This document shows positions 9,118-18,005 of a DNA stretch of 64,000 nucleotides, piece by piece; positions within the stretch are counted from its first letter, which is position 1, and each line of letters begins with the position of its first letter. The DNA comes from Jiangellales bacterium (GTDB taxonomy: Bacteria; Actinomycetota; Actinomycetes; Jiangellales; Jiangellaceae). Under the pieces are notes generated by a model. It was not told the origin of the DNA, made no database searches, and saw only the letters and a program-made list of their open reading frames with translations. The DNA lies in contig JAUJNY010000001.1 of assembly GCA_030447955.1 (NCBI GenBank), positions 761,485-825,484 of the forward strand, in the 5' to 3' direction. The position numbers and the translations under genes were made by a program.

Positions 9118-9852
9118 GTGACCTCCGAGCCACGCGCCAGACCCGACGGCCGTACGTCCGACGCGCTGCGCCCGGTGACGTTCGCGCGCGGCTGGCTGAC
9201 CCACGCGGAGGGGTCGGCCCTGGTCGAGTTCGGCGGCACCCGGGTGCTGTGCGCGGCGTCGGTGACCGAGGGGGTGCCCCGCTGGCGCCGCGGGTCCGGC
9301 CTGGGCTGGGTCACGGCGGAGTACGCGATGCTGCCGCGCTCGACCAACACCCGCTCCGACCGCGAGTCGGTCAAGGGCCGGGTGGGCGGGCGTACCCACG
9401 AGATCTCCCGGCTCGTCGGCCGCTCCCTGCGTGCCGTGGTCGACCATCGGGCGCTCGGCGAAAACAGCGTGGTGCTCGATTGTGACGTCCTGCAGGCCGA
9501 CGGCGGCACCCGTACGGCGGCGATCACCGGCGCTTACGTCGCATTGGCCGACGCGTTCTCCTGGATGCGCGAGCACGGCACGCTGGCCCGCGACCCGCTG
9601 CGTGGATCGGTGGCCGCGGTGAGCGTCGGGATCGTCGACGGCGAGGCCCGCCTCGACCTCGACTACACCGAAGACGTGCGCGCTGGAACCGACATGAACG
9701 TGGTGATGACCGGTGACGGCCGTTTCGTGGAGGTGCAAGGCACCGCCGAGGGCGAGCCCTTCGACCGCGACCTGCTCGACGCGCTGCTGGGGCTGGCGGC
9801 CGTCGGGTGCCACCAGCTCACCGCGCTGCAGGTGGAGGCGCTGGCTCGATGA
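9118..9852 (+). CDS. rph: Ribonuclease PH
   Basis: 244 residues. A phosphorolytic 3'-5' exonuclease that trims tRNA 3' ends. GTG start at 9118. The [15 protein letters not shown] opening, [30 protein letters not shown] and the [17 protein letters not shown] end are all characteristic. It overlaps rdgB by ATGA, the same order as Rv1340-Rv1341. Confidence 0.95.
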   Translation: MTSEPRARPDGRTSDALRPVTFARGWLTHAEGSALVEFGGTRVLCAASVTEGVPRWRRGSGLGWVTAEYAMLPRSTNTRSDRESVKGRVGGRTHEISRLVGRSLRAVVDHRALGENSVVLDCDVLQADGGTRTAAITGAYVALADAFSWMREHGTLARDPLRGSVAAVSVGIVDGEARLDLDYTEDVRAGTDMNVVMTGDGRFVEVQGTAEGEPFDRDLLDALLGLAAVGCHQLTALQVEALAR

Positions 9853-10460
9853 GCCGGCCGCGCGTCGTGCTGGCGACCCGCAACGCGCACAAGATCACCG
9901 AGCTCTCTCGGATCCTCGACCGCGCCGGCACCGGCGTCGAGCTCATCGGCCTGCCCCCGGTTGATGAGCTGGCGGAGGTCGTCGAGACCGGACGCACGTT
10001 CACGGCCAACGCGCTGCTCAAGGCACGCGCCGCCGTCGCGGCGCTGGGCGTCCCCGCGGTCGCCGACGACTCCGGGCTGTGCGTGGACGCCCTGAACGGC
10101 ATGCCCGGCGTGTTCTCCGCGCGCTGGGCGGGGCGCCACGGCGACGACTCGGCCAACCTCGACCTGCTGCTCGCCCAGCTGGTCGACGTGCCGGACGAGG
10201 AGCGGGACGCCCACTTCGCCTGCGCCGCCGCGCTGGTGACCCCCGCCGGCGTCGAGATCGTCACCCATGGACGCCTCGATGGGACCCTGGCCCGGGCGCC
10301 GCGGGGGAGCGCTGGCTTCGGGTACGACCCGGTGCTGCGGCCCGCCGGGGAGGCTCGGACCTGCGCGGAGCTGAGCCCGGAGGAGAAGGACGCGATCAGC
10401 CACCGGGGGGCAGCGTTCCGCCGTCTTGCCCCGGCCATCGCCGCCCTGGTCGGGACCTGA
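9849..10460 (+). CDS. rdgB: Non-canonical purine NTP pyrophosphatase (RdgB/HAM1)
   Basis: 203 residues. Removes dITP, XTP and similar nucleotides from the pool. The opening [14 protein letters not shown], the [10 protein letters not shown] and [16 protein letters not shown] blocks, and GFGYDPVL with [10 protein letters not shown] identify it. The ATG at 9849 lies within the rph stop, giving translational coupling. Confidence 0.95.
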   Translation: MSRPRVVLATRNAHKITELSRILDRAGTGVELIGLPPVDELAEVVETGRTFTANALLKARAAVAALGVPAVADDSGLCVDALNGMPGVFSARWAGRHGDDSANLDLLLAQLVDVPDEERDAHFACAAALVTPAGVEIVTHGRLDGTLARAPRGSAGFGYDPVLRPAGEARTCAELSPEEKDAISHRGAAFRRLAPAIAALVGT

Positions 10461-10539
10461 GGCGCGACGGCGCCGTCCCAGCGGGCCCAGGTGACGACCC
10501 GGTGACGGAACAGTCCCGCGGACCCCGTCTCGGGTTGCG

Positions 10540-12090
10540 GTGCGCGACTATGGACCCGTGGCCCCGTCAAGCGTCCGGCCGCTGGTGCGCGCCGCGCTCG
10601 CCGGGGTGCTCTCCGCAGCCGCCGGGCTGGCCGTCGCCGAGCTGGTCGCCGGTCTGCTGGGCATTGCCCGGACTCCGGTCGTGGCGGTGGCCGAGGCTGT
10701 CGTGGCGCTCACGCCGGGATTCCTTGTTGAGCAGGCGATCCAGGCTGTCGGCACGGCCGACAAGCCGCTGCTGCTGGCCGGCGTCCTCCTCGCGCTCCTC
10801 GGCCTCTCCGCACTCGCCGGCGTCGTCTCGCTGCGCCGGCGTACGTACGGCCAGCTGCTCGTCACCGCCCTCGCCGCCGTCGGCGTCGCCGCCCTCCTTA
10901 CCCGTCCGCAGACAGGACCTGTCGACGTCCTGCCCGGGGTGCTCGGTGGTCTCACTGGTCTCATGCTGCTCCCGCTGCTCGTCGACGCTGGGCAACGCAG
11001 TCCCACGGACCCGTCCGCGGGACCCGTACCCCGACGGGACTTCCTGCGTGTCGCCCTGACCGTCGCCGCGCTGGCGGGCGCCACCGGCGCGGTCGGCCGG
11101 CTGCTTGGGGGCAGGCGGGGCGGGGTCGAGGCGGCTCGGGCCGACCTGGAGCTCCCCACTGAGCCGGCGGCATTGCCGACGGGGGTCGAGCTCGGTGTCG
11201 AGGGCATCAGCCCCTGGCGTACGCCGGTCGAACGCTTCTACCGGATCGACACCGCTCTGATCCTGCCGCTCGTGCAGCCTGGGGAGTGGCGGCTGCGGGT
11301 GCACGGTGACGTGGACCGCGAGCTCGACCTGTCCTTTTCCGACCTGCTGGGCCAGCACGAGGTCGTCGAGGCCTGGGTAACCCTGTCCTGCGTCTCCAAC
11401 GAGGTCGGCGGCCCGCTGGTTGGCAACGCCCGCTGGACCGGGGTGCGCGTCGCCGACGTGCTGGCGCGGGCCGGCGTACGGCCCGAAGCCGACGCGGTCC
11501 GCTCCACCTCCGCCGACGGCTGGACCTGCGGCACGCCCCTGGAGGCGCTCACCGACGGTCGGGATGCGTTGCTGGCCGTGGCGATGAACGGGCGGCCGCT
11601 GCCGGTCGAGCACGGCTTCCCGGTGCGGATGGTCGTGCCGGGGCTGTACGGCTTCGTCTCCGCGACGAAGTGGCTGGTCGACCTCGAGGTGACCCGGTTC
11701 GACCGCTTCGCCGCCTACTGGACGCAGCGGGGGTGGGCGGAGCAGGCGCCGGCCAAGACCGCCTCGCGCATCGACGTTCCCCGGGCCGGGGACTCCGTAC
11801 CAAGCGGTCCGGTGGCGGTCGGCGGGGTCGCCTGGGCGCAGCACCGCGGCATTGAGGCGGTCGAGGTCCGGGTCGACGACGGTCCGTGGGCCCGCGCCCG
11901 GCTCGGGGGCGTGCCGTCGGTGGACACCTGGCGGCAGTGGGCGTGGACGTGGGAGGCCACGCCGGGGGCACACCGGCTCAGCGTGCGGGCGGTGGATGGG
12001 GACGGCGTCGTGCAGACGGGGGAGACCGCCGGCCCGGTTCCCGACGGTGCGACCGGCTGGCACTCCGTCGAGGTTGACGTCGACGGCTGA
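10540..12090 (+). CDS. Membrane-bound molybdopterin-dependent oxidoreductase (sulfite oxidase fold)
   Basis: 516 residues. The first ~160 contain four or five hydrophobic helices, then RRDFLRVALTVAALAG, a twin-arginine-like helix, and from about residue 210 a sulfite-oxidase/MsrP-type catalytic domain. The cysteine expected to bind molybdenum is in TLSCVSNEVGG, followed by GLYGFVSATKWL and a C-terminal Ig-like dimerisation domain (VRVDDGPWARARL). The catalytic part should face outside. GTG at 10540 or 10558 are both possible starts. The electron partner and substrate are unknown. Confidence 0.85.
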   Translation: MRDYGPVAPSSVRPLVRAALAGVLSAAAGLAVAELVAGLLGIARTPVVAVAEAVVALTPGFLVEQAIQAVGTADKPLLLAGVLLALLGLSALAGVVSLRRRTYGQLLVTALAAVGVAALLTRPQTGPVDVLPGVLGGLTGLMLLPLLVDAGQRSPTDPSAGPVPRRDFLRVALTVAALAGATGAVGRLLGGRRGGVEAARADLELPTEPAALPTGVELGVEGISPWRTPVERFYRIDTALILPLVQPGEWRLRVHGDVDRELDLSFSDLLGQHEVVEAWVTLSCVSNEVGGPLVGNARWTGVRVADVLARAGVRPEADAVRSTSADGWTCGTPLEALTDGRDALLAVAMNGRPLPVEHGFPVRMVVPGLYGFVSATKWLVDLEVTRFDRFAAYWTQRGWAEQAPAKTASRIDVPRAGDSVPSGPVAVGGVAWAQHRGIEAVEVRVDDGPWARARLGGVPSVDTWRQWAWTWEATPGAHRLSVRAVDGDGVVQTGETAGPVPDGATGWHSVEVDVDG

Positions 12091-12115
12091 GCCCTCGTCG
12101 CGGTTCACCCACGCG

Positions 12116-12197
12116 TGCGGGAGGCGGGACTCGAACCCGCACGCCCAGGGGCACCGGATCCTAAGTCCGGCGCGTCTGCCAGTTCCGCCACTCCCGC
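12116..12197 (-). tRNA. tRNA-Leu (UAG)
   Basis: The acceptor arms GCGGGAG and CTCCCGC pair fully. The anticodon loop reads CTTAGGA with anticodon TAG. A long variable arm, as expected for leucine tRNA, and a GGTTCGAGTCC T-arm are present. CCA is not encoded. Confidence 0.95.
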
Positions 12198-12236
12198 GCC
12201 GGGCAAGTGTCGCAAAGTCCGACCGGTGGCGCGGCC

Positions 12237-12335
12237 TCAGCGGCCGGTGAGGAGGAGGAACAGCAGCAGGGTGAGGACTGCACTGACCGCCAGGCTGCCC
12301 AGGCAGCCCAGCCGGTTGCTGAAGAGAAAGAACAC
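12237..12335 (-). CDS. 32-residue membrane protein upstream of tRNA-Leu
   Basis: Start GTG at 12335, stop TGA at 12237-12239. The product begins MFFLFSNRLGCLGSLAVSAV and continues with an unbroken Leu/Phe helix, ending TGR. It reads as a single membrane-spanning helix preceded by an SNRLGCLGS segment. I have seen very similar short proteins (FFLFSNRxGCLGSLLVS) in other actinomycetes, which supports it being real, though this is recall and not a search. Codon third positions are nearly all G or C. It lies just 5' of tRNA-Leu on the same strand. Function unknown. Confidence 0.7.
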   Translation of the reverse strand: MFFLFSNRLGCLGSLAVSAVLTLLLFLLLTGR

Positions 12336-12431
12336 CTGTGCTGTCTGCCCACCGCCAGGGCGCTCACTCCTGCGGTGCGCGCCCCCCGGCCGTTCGTGTC
12401 GAGTGCTCGCATGAGCGGGTAAGGCAGCGGC

Positions 12432-13475
12432 ATGCGCGCGATGACCGTCGTCCCCGGCCAGCCGTCCACCGCCGGTGTCAGTGAACTACCCGAGCCGACC
12501 GCCGACGAGGGCGCGGTCCTGGTCGAGGGGGTCGCGGTCGGCATCTGTGGCACCGACCGCGAGATTGTCGAGCAGGGGTACGGCGTCCCGCCGCCGGGCA
12601 GTGATCGGCTCGTCCTCGGGCACGAGTCGCTCGGCCGAGTCGTGGAGGCGCCGGAGGGAGCCGGGCTCAGCCCGGGCGACCTCGTCGCCGGGATCGTCCG
12701 GCGACCGGACCCGGTGCCCTGCCCGGCATGCGCGCGCGGGGAGTGGGACTACTGCCGCAACGGCCGCTACACCGAACGCGGCATCAAGGCTCGGCACGGG
12801 TACGGCGCGCAACGCTGGCGGGTTGACGCCGGCTTCGCTGTGCCGGTGCCTGCCGAGTTGGGGGTGCTCGGCGTGCTCGTCGAACCGGCGAGCGTGGTCG
12901 CCAAGGCATGGGAGCAGGTCGACCGCGTCGGTGACCGGACCTGGTTCGAACCGTCGAGCGCGCTCATCACCGGCGCGGGACCGGTCGGGCTGCTCGCCGC
13001 CCTGCTGGCCGTCCAGCGCGGGATGGACGTGACCGTGCTGGACCGAGTCACCGACGGCCCGAAGCCGGGACTCGTGGCCGACCTCGGCGCCCGCTACGTG
13101 ACGTCCCTCGCTGATGTGGACCCGCAACCCGAAGTCGTCGTCGAGTGCACCGGCGTGGGCTCGGTGGTCCTCGACGTGCTGTCCCGAACCCCACCCGCCG
13201 CAGTAGTGGTTTTGGCCGGCCTCTCGTCGGGCACCCCGCCGGTGCCGGTCAGCATCGCTGAGCTCAACGCCACGCTCGTGCTCAACAACGCCGTTGTGGT
13301 GGGCACCGTCAACGCCGCGCGCCGCCATTACGTGGACGCCGTCGACGCGCTGCGGCGAGCCGACCGCGGGTGGGTGGAGCGACTGTTGACCCGCCGTGTC
13401 CCGCTGTCCCGCTGGACGGATGCCCTCGACGCGACCGGTGTTGACGTCAAGGTCGTGATCGACCTGTCAGACTGA
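12432..13475 (+). CDS. Glucose 1-dehydrogenase-like medium-chain dehydrogenase
   Basis: 347 residues. The catalytic-zinc residues are in GICGTDREI and GHESLGRVVE. The structural zinc cysteines are spread over VPCPACARGEWDYC, and RNGRYTERGIKARHGYGAQ matches the archaeal/actinobacterial glucose dehydrogenase type. The NAD(P) fold motif is GAGPVGLLAALLA. It probably oxidises glucose to gluconolactone. ATG start at 12432 with AAGG about eight bases upstream. It stands alone upstream of the DUF3618 gene. Confidence 0.85.
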   Translation: MRAMTVVPGQPSTAGVSELPEPTADEGAVLVEGVAVGICGTDREIVEQGYGVPPPGSDRLVLGHESLGRVVEAPEGAGLSPGDLVAGIVRRPDPVPCPACARGEWDYCRNGRYTERGIKARHGYGAQRWRVDAGFAVPVPAELGVLGVLVEPASVVAKAWEQVDRVGDRTWFEPSSALITGAGPVGLLAALLAVQRGMDVTVLDRVTDGPKPGLVADLGARYVTSLADVDPQPEVVVECTGVGSVVLDVLSRTPPAAVVVLAGLSSGTPPVPVSIAELNATLVLNNAVVVGTVNAARRHYVDAVDALRRADRGWVERLLTRRVPLSRWTDALDATGVDVKVVIDLSD

Positions 13476-13507
13476 CGCGCCAACCGACGAAGGCGAGGAG
13501 GCTCGAC

Positions 13508-13963
13508 GTGAGCGAGCAGACCCAGCCGGCGCTGCCGTGGTCGCGCCAGCCCGTCGCCGGCTCGTCGCAACTGCCGGCACCGGCGCGACCACCACGCACA
13601 CCGGGGCAGATCGAGAGTGACATGGCCGGGGTGCGTGACCGGCTTTCAGGCAACGTGGACGCCCTCGCCGCCCGCCTCGCCCCGCAGACCGTCAAGGAGC
13701 GGGCCAAGAGCACGACGCGGGACAAGGTCCAGCACTGGGTGGCGACCGCCCGAGCCAAGCTGGACCAGCTGGTGGCCACGGCACGGGCCAAGGCCAGTGA
13801 CCCCGAGCAGCTCAAGGCCACGGCCCTGGCCGTGCGCGCCAAGGCATCCAACCCCGACGGCACGCTGCGCCCGGACGTCCTGCGCGGTGCGGCCGCCGTG
13901 GTCGGCACGCTCTTCCTGCTACGCATCCGGCGCGCGATCAAGCGCCGTCGCCGCAGTAGGTGA
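13508..13963 (+). CDS. DUF3618 family protein
   Basis: 151 residues. GTG start with GAGGAGG upstream. The RTPGQIESDMAGVRDRLSGNVDAL segment (shown in part) is the DUF3618 core; a helical Ala/Lys-rich middle follows, and a hydrophobic helix and a basic tail (RIRRAIKRRRRSR) end it. Such proteins are thought to be membrane-associated. The P450 gene starts inside its stop codon. Confidence 0.8.
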   Translation: MSEQTQPALPWSRQPVAGSSQLPAPARPPRTPGQIESDMAGVRDRLSGNVDALAARLAPQTVKERAKSTTRDKVQHWVATARAKLDQLVATARAKASDPEQLKATALAVRAKASNPDGTLRPDVLRGAAAVVGTLFLLRIRRAIKRRRRSR

Positions 13964-15288
13964 TACCCGCGGTCGACCGGGCCCCACCTGGCCCGGCGCC
14001 GCGAGACATGCTGCGCGACGCGCGCCGCATGATCAATGACCCGTTGGGCTACCTCGGTGGCTGCGTACGGCGCCACGGGCACGTGGTCGCCTTCCCGCTG
14101 CCGCGCACCGCCGTATGGCTGGTCGACGACCCGCAGGCCGTACGCCGGGTGCTGCAGGACAACCATCGCAACTACACCAAGCGCACCGCGCAGTACGACG
14201 CGCTCGGCCTCGTGACGGGGGACGGGCTGCTCGTCTCCGACCCGCCGGAGTGGCGCCATAACCGGCGGCTGATGCAACCGGCATTCCATCACCGGACGCT
14301 CCCCGGGGTGGCCGCGCACAGCGTGAGTGCCGCCGGACGCGCCTCGGCGGACTGGGAGGGGACGCCCGACGGCACGGTCGTCGACGTCGACGCGGCGATG
14401 ATGCGGCTGACCCTCGAGGTGGTGGGGTCCGCGCTGTTCTCGACCGACCTGAGCGAGGACGCGACCCGGCTGGTGTCGGCGGTGCTCGCCGCCCTCGACG
14501 CGGTCGTGGTCCGCGCCCGCTCACCCTGGCTGCCACCGCTGCGCGTCCCCACGCCGGGGAACCGGCGGCTGCGCCGGGCGCTGCGCACCCTCGACGAGGC
14601 GGTCCAAGCGATGGTGGAGCGCCGGCGCGCCCGGGGTGGCCCCGCCGACGACGTCCTGGCGATGCTGCTGAGCTCCGGCCTTCCCGACGATGCCGTTCGC
14701 AATGAGACCGTCACCCTCGTCGTAGCGGGGCACGAGACCGTCGCGTCCGCGCTGACCTGGACCTGGCATCTGCTCGCCACCCATCCGGGAGCGCAGGGCC
14801 GCCTGCACGCCGAGCTGGGGAGTGTGCTCGGCGGGCGCCCGCCGCAGTGGAGCGACCTCCCTGCGCTGACCTGGACCCGCGCGGTGATCGACGAGTCGCT
14901 GCGGCTCTATCCACCGGCGTGGGTGGTGAGCCGGCGGGCGCTGGAGCGCGACCGGTTGGCGGGTTATGACCTGCCGGCCGGCGCGCTCGTGATCATGAGC
15001 CCGTACGTCCTGCACCGGCACGAGCAGGCCTGGCCCGAGGCGGACCGCTTCGACCCCGGACGCTGGCTGGGCACGGCACCTGCGCGGGCCGAGCGGCAGG
15101 CGTACATCCCTTTCGGCGCGGGGCCGCGGCTGTGTATCGGCCGCGACTTCGCCCTCGTCGAGACGACCTTGGTGCTCGCGGCCCTGGCGCAGCGCTTCTC
15201 GTTCGACCCAGCGCAGGAGCCGTGCCCCGAGGCGCTGGTCACGATCCGGCCCAGGGGCGGCCTGCTGCTGCGACTGCGCCGCCGTTGA
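13960..15288 (+). CDS. Cytochrome P450
   Basis: 442 residues. The oxygen-binding I-helix motif is AGHETVASAL, the K-helix ExxR is in DESLRLYPPAW, and the haem-binding loop is FGAGPRLCIGRDFA with its Cys ligand. The arrangement is closest to CYP4/CYP102-like class E enzymes that often act on fatty acids or terpenoids. No ferredoxin or reductase gene is adjacent; fprA at 21966 could supply electrons. The GTG start overlaps the previous stop by GTGA. Substrate unknown. Confidence 0.95.
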   Translation: MIPAVDRAPPGPAPRDMLRDARRMINDPLGYLGGCVRRHGHVVAFPLPRTAVWLVDDPQAVRRVLQDNHRNYTKRTAQYDALGLVTGDGLLVSDPPEWRHNRRLMQPAFHHRTLPGVAAHSVSAAGRASADWEGTPDGTVVDVDAAMMRLTLEVVGSALFSTDLSEDATRLVSAVLAALDAVVVRARSPWLPPLRVPTPGNRRLRRALRTLDEAVQAMVERRRARGGPADDVLAMLLSSGLPDDAVRNETVTLVVAGHETVASALTWTWHLLATHPGAQGRLHAELGSVLGGRPPQWSDLPALTWTRAVIDESLRLYPPAWVVSRRALERDRLAGYDLPAGALVIMSPYVLHRHEQAWPEADRFDPGRWLGTAPARAERQAYIPFGAGPRLCIGRDFALVETTLVLAALAQRFSFDPAQEPCPEALVTIRPRGGLLLRLRRR

Positions 15289-15298
15289 CGCGGGTGGC

Positions 15299-15718
15299 TC
15301 AGCCGCCCTGCGAGATGCTCTCCACCAGCTCGCCGACGGAGTCCTCGGGGAGGTGGCGGGCGACATCGGCCTGGCTGACCACTCCCACGAGGCGCTGCTC
15401 GTCGATGACCGGGAGCCGGCGCACCTGGTTCTGCGCCATGGCGTGCAGCACCTCCCGCACGTCGGCGTCAGCGTTGACGTAGACGGGCGTGCCCTCGGCC
15501 AGCTCGCCTACCTTGACCTGGCTCGGGTCGCCACCGGCGGCCACGCACTTCACGACGATGTCGCGGTCGGTGACCATGCCCGCCAGCTTGTCGTCCTGAC
15601 CGCAGATGGGCAGCGCCCCGACGTTGAGGTCGCGCATCGTCCGGGCGGCGTCCGCAAGCGTGTCGTTGACACCGGCACAGATGGCGCCGGCGGTCATGAT
15701 CTCCCTGACCGTGGTCAT
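15299..15718 (-). CDS. Two-CBS-domain protein
   Basis: 139 residues. Two CBS modules: residues ~8-60 (TVREIMTAGAICAGVNDTL, GMVTDRDIVVK) and ~75-130 (VREVLHAMAQNQVRRLPVI, GVVSQADVARH). Such pairs bind adenosyl ligands. I chose the ATG at 15718 because GGAAGGAG lies upstream. It resembles the hypoxic response protein 1 type of stand-alone CBS protein; that link is only suggestive. It is convergent with the P450 gene. Confidence 0.9.
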   Translation of the reverse strand: MTTVREIMTAGAICAGVNDTLADAARTMRDLNVGALPICGQDDKLAGMVTDRDIVVKCVAAGGDPSQVKVGELAEGTPVYVNADADVREVLHAMAQNQVRRLPVIDEQRLVGVVSQADVARHLPEDSVGELVESISQGG

Positions 15719-15899
15719 GGGTGCTCCTTCCGTCAACTTGCTCACGCAGCGGGGACAGCTCGCCCCCTCCGTCGACGTCGCCATACCCCCTCGCCCCCGC
15801 CGCTAACGATCGCCCAACGGTTGGCCGCCGTGCAGGCGGGCAAGGCGTACGCGTCGGACGTGGGCAGCCGGACCAGCAAGCAGCGAGCGAGGAGCGAGC

Positions 15900-16865
15900 G
15901 TGGCGGAAGGCAACGTCAAGATCGGGTACTTCCTCTCGGCGGAGGAGGCCACCCCGCTGGAGCTGGTCGAGCGGGCCCGGATGGCAGAGCAGGCCGGTTT
16001 CACCGCGCTGTGGATCTCCGATCACTTCCACCCCTGGAACGACGAGCAGGGACAGAGCCCGTTCGTCTGGTCGGTGATCGGGGCGCTGTCGCAGGCCAGC
16101 ACGCTGCCCGTGACCACCGCCGTAACCTGCCCGACCATGCGTACCCACCCGGTGGTTGTCGCGCAGGCCGCGGCCACGTCGGCGGTGCTCACCGAGGGCC
16201 GGTTCACCCTCGGCGTGGGCAGCGGGGAGGCGCTCAACGAGCAGGTGATCGGAGCCGGCTGGCCGCTCGCCGACCAGCGGCTGGAGATGCTCGAGGAGGC
16301 CGTCGAGGTGATGCGCCGGCTCTGGTCCGGCGAGGTCGTCACCCACCGCGGCCGGCACTACACCGTCGAGCACGCGCGGCTGTACACCGTCCCGGACGTG
16401 CCTCCTCAGGTGTACGTGTCCGCGTTCGGCCCCAAGGCGCTGGAGGTGGCGGCCCGCATCGGGGACGGCTTCATCAGCACCGCTCCAGACGCCGAGTCCG
16501 TTCGCCGCTTCGACGAGCTCACCGGAGGCGGGCGCCCCAAGCAGGCCGGCTTCAAGGTCTGCTACGACACCGACGAGCAGCGCGCGCTCGAGACCGCTCA
16601 CCGGCTGTGGCCCAACTCGGGGCTGAGCGGCGAGCTCTCCCAGGTGCTGCGGACCCCCGAGCACTTCATGCAGGCGTCCTCGTCGGTGACCCCTGAGCAG
16701 GTCGGCGAGGCGATCGTGTGCAGCGCCGACCCGCAGCGGCACTTGGACAAGATCAAGGAGTTCGTCGACGCGGGGTTCGACGAGGTCTACGTCAGCCAGG
16801 TGGGTCCCGACCAGGAGCAGTTCTTCTCCTTCTACGCCGCCGAGGTGCTGCCCCGGTTCGGCTGA
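15900..16865 (+). CDS. F420-dependent LLM-class oxidoreductase (FGD-like family)
   Basis: 321 residues. The IGYFLSAEEATP opening, FTALWISDHFHPWNDEQG, TAVTCPTMRTHPVVVAQAAAT and LGVGSGEALNEQ are those of the F420-dependent glucose-6-phosphate dehydrogenase-related family. The exact substrate cannot be assigned; FGD itself is one member. GTG start at 15900 after a GAGGAG site. This points to F420 metabolism, as in many actinomycetes. Confidence 0.9.
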   Translation: MAEGNVKIGYFLSAEEATPLELVERARMAEQAGFTALWISDHFHPWNDEQGQSPFVWSVIGALSQASTLPVTTAVTCPTMRTHPVVVAQAAATSAVLTEGRFTLGVGSGEALNEQVIGAGWPLADQRLEMLEEAVEVMRRLWSGEVVTHRGRHYTVEHARLYTVPDVPPQVYVSAFGPKALEVAARIGDGFISTAPDAESVRRFDELTGGGRPKQAGFKVCYDTDEQRALETAHRLWPNSGLSGELSQVLRTPEHFMQASSSVTPEQVGEAIVCSADPQRHLDKIKEFVDAGFDEVYVSQVGPDQEQFFSFYAAEVLPRFG

Positions 16866-16893
16866 GATCCGTACGAGCGAAAGGCGGTCGACG

Positions 16894-17304
16894 ATGCCCG
16901 GACGCGATGAGCTCCCCTCGACGCTGCGGCGCTCACCCCGAAAGGCGCAGCGGACGTGGGAGAAGACCCACGACTCCGCCGTCGAGACGTACGGGGAGGG
17001 GGAGCGCGCGCACCGCACCGCGTTCGCCTCGCTCAAGCACTCCTTCGAGAAGGTGGGCGACCACTGGGAGCCCAAGGAGAGCAACGGCCCCTCGGACCCG
17101 CAGGCCGAGCAGGGTGGGCGCCGCGCACGTACCCGGCCCAAGCAGACGGCCGAAGGCGTCGACGCCAACGCCAGCAAGAAGCACCTGTACGAGCTCGCCA
17201 CGAGGCTGGAGATCCGCGGCCGCTCGCGGATGTCCAAGGAGGAGCTCGTCGAGGCGCTCATGGCCGAGAACCGCAGCCGCACCCGGAAAGCCAGCGGTGG
17301 CTGA
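16894..17304 (+). CDS. ChaB family protein with Rho N-terminal-like domain
   Basis: 136 residues. The N-terminal ELPSTLRRSPRKAQRTW and THDSAVETYGEG segments match ChaB. The C-terminal SKKHLYELATRLEIRGRSRM helix pair resembles the Rho N-terminal/SAP-like nucleic-acid binding fold, and the tail is basic. It starts 28 bases after the F420 oxidoreductase, with GAAAGG upstream, and is probably in its operon. Role unknown. Confidence 0.85.
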   Translation: MPGRDELPSTLRRSPRKAQRTWEKTHDSAVETYGEGERAHRTAFASLKHSFEKVGDHWEPKESNGPSDPQAEQGGRRARTRPKQTAEGVDANASKKHLYELATRLEIRGRSRMSKEELVEALMAENRSRTRKASGG

Positions 17305-17404
17305 CCTGCCGGCGCCAAGTAAGGATGAGACGGCGTCCGCCGGGTATCGGAGGACGACAGGCATCGAGACAGCCAGACTTCGACAGAGAACAGGTGGAGG
17401 CACC

Positions 17405-17971
17405 ATGTCCGAGCGCAACACTTTGATCCGGTCCATGCACGACGTCGGCTTGGCCGCGTGGTTCGGCGGGTCGCTCATGGGAGCGGTCGGCCTCAACGGC
17501 GCCGCGAGCAACTCCCAGGACCCGCCCCGGCTCGCCGCCGACGGCTGGGGCCGCTGGGCACCCGTCAACGCAGCCGCGATCGGGGTGCATGCGATCGGCG
17601 GACTCGGGCTCATTGTGGCCAACCGCGACCGGGTGGCCAACCAGCAGGGGGCGGGGGCCAACACGGTCATCAAGCTGGCGCTGACCGGCGCCGCCATGGC
17701 CGCGACCGCCTACAGCGGGATGCTCGGCAAGCGCATTGCCCAGGAGGGTGACATCGGGTTGGTCGGGGGCGAGGGCGCCACCGAGCCGTCCCCGTACACC
17801 CCAGACCCCGCCGCCGACGCCCAGCAGAAGCTGCAGCGCCTGCAGTGGGCCATCCCCGCGCTCACCGGCGCTCTTGTGGTGCTCGGCGCCCAGCAAGGCG
17901 AGCAGCAGAAGCCGAGCCAGCTGGCGGCCGGTATCGGGGAGACGACGCGGCGGCGGCTGATGCGCGGGTGA
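17405..17971 (+). CDS. Membrane protein of unknown function
   Basis: 188 residues. MHDVGLAAWFGGSLMGAVGL (from residue 10) and NAAAIGVHAIGGLGLIVAN are hydrophobic, as are two later segments, giving about four membrane helices. The last part is polar. Proteins with this MHDxGLAAWFGGSLMGAVGLN block are widespread in actinomycetes without known function. ATG at 17405 with GGTGGAGG upstream. Confidence 0.8.
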   Translation: MSERNTLIRSMHDVGLAAWFGGSLMGAVGLNGAASNSQDPPRLAADGWGRWAPVNAAAIGVHAIGGLGLIVANRDRVANQQGAGANTVIKLALTGAAMAATAYSGMLGKRIAQEGDIGLVGGEGATEPSPYTPDPAADAQQKLQRLQWAIPALTGALVVLGAQQGEQQKPSQLAAGIGETTRRRLMRG

Positions 17972-18005
17972 GCCGCGCGGCGGCGCCGCGTCCGGTCGGG
18001 CAGGG

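Noticed and set aside
15468-17318. 616-codon minus-strand frame
   Set aside because: Opposite to the F420 oxidoreductase and ChaB genes, which have family motifs, start sites and normal lengths.
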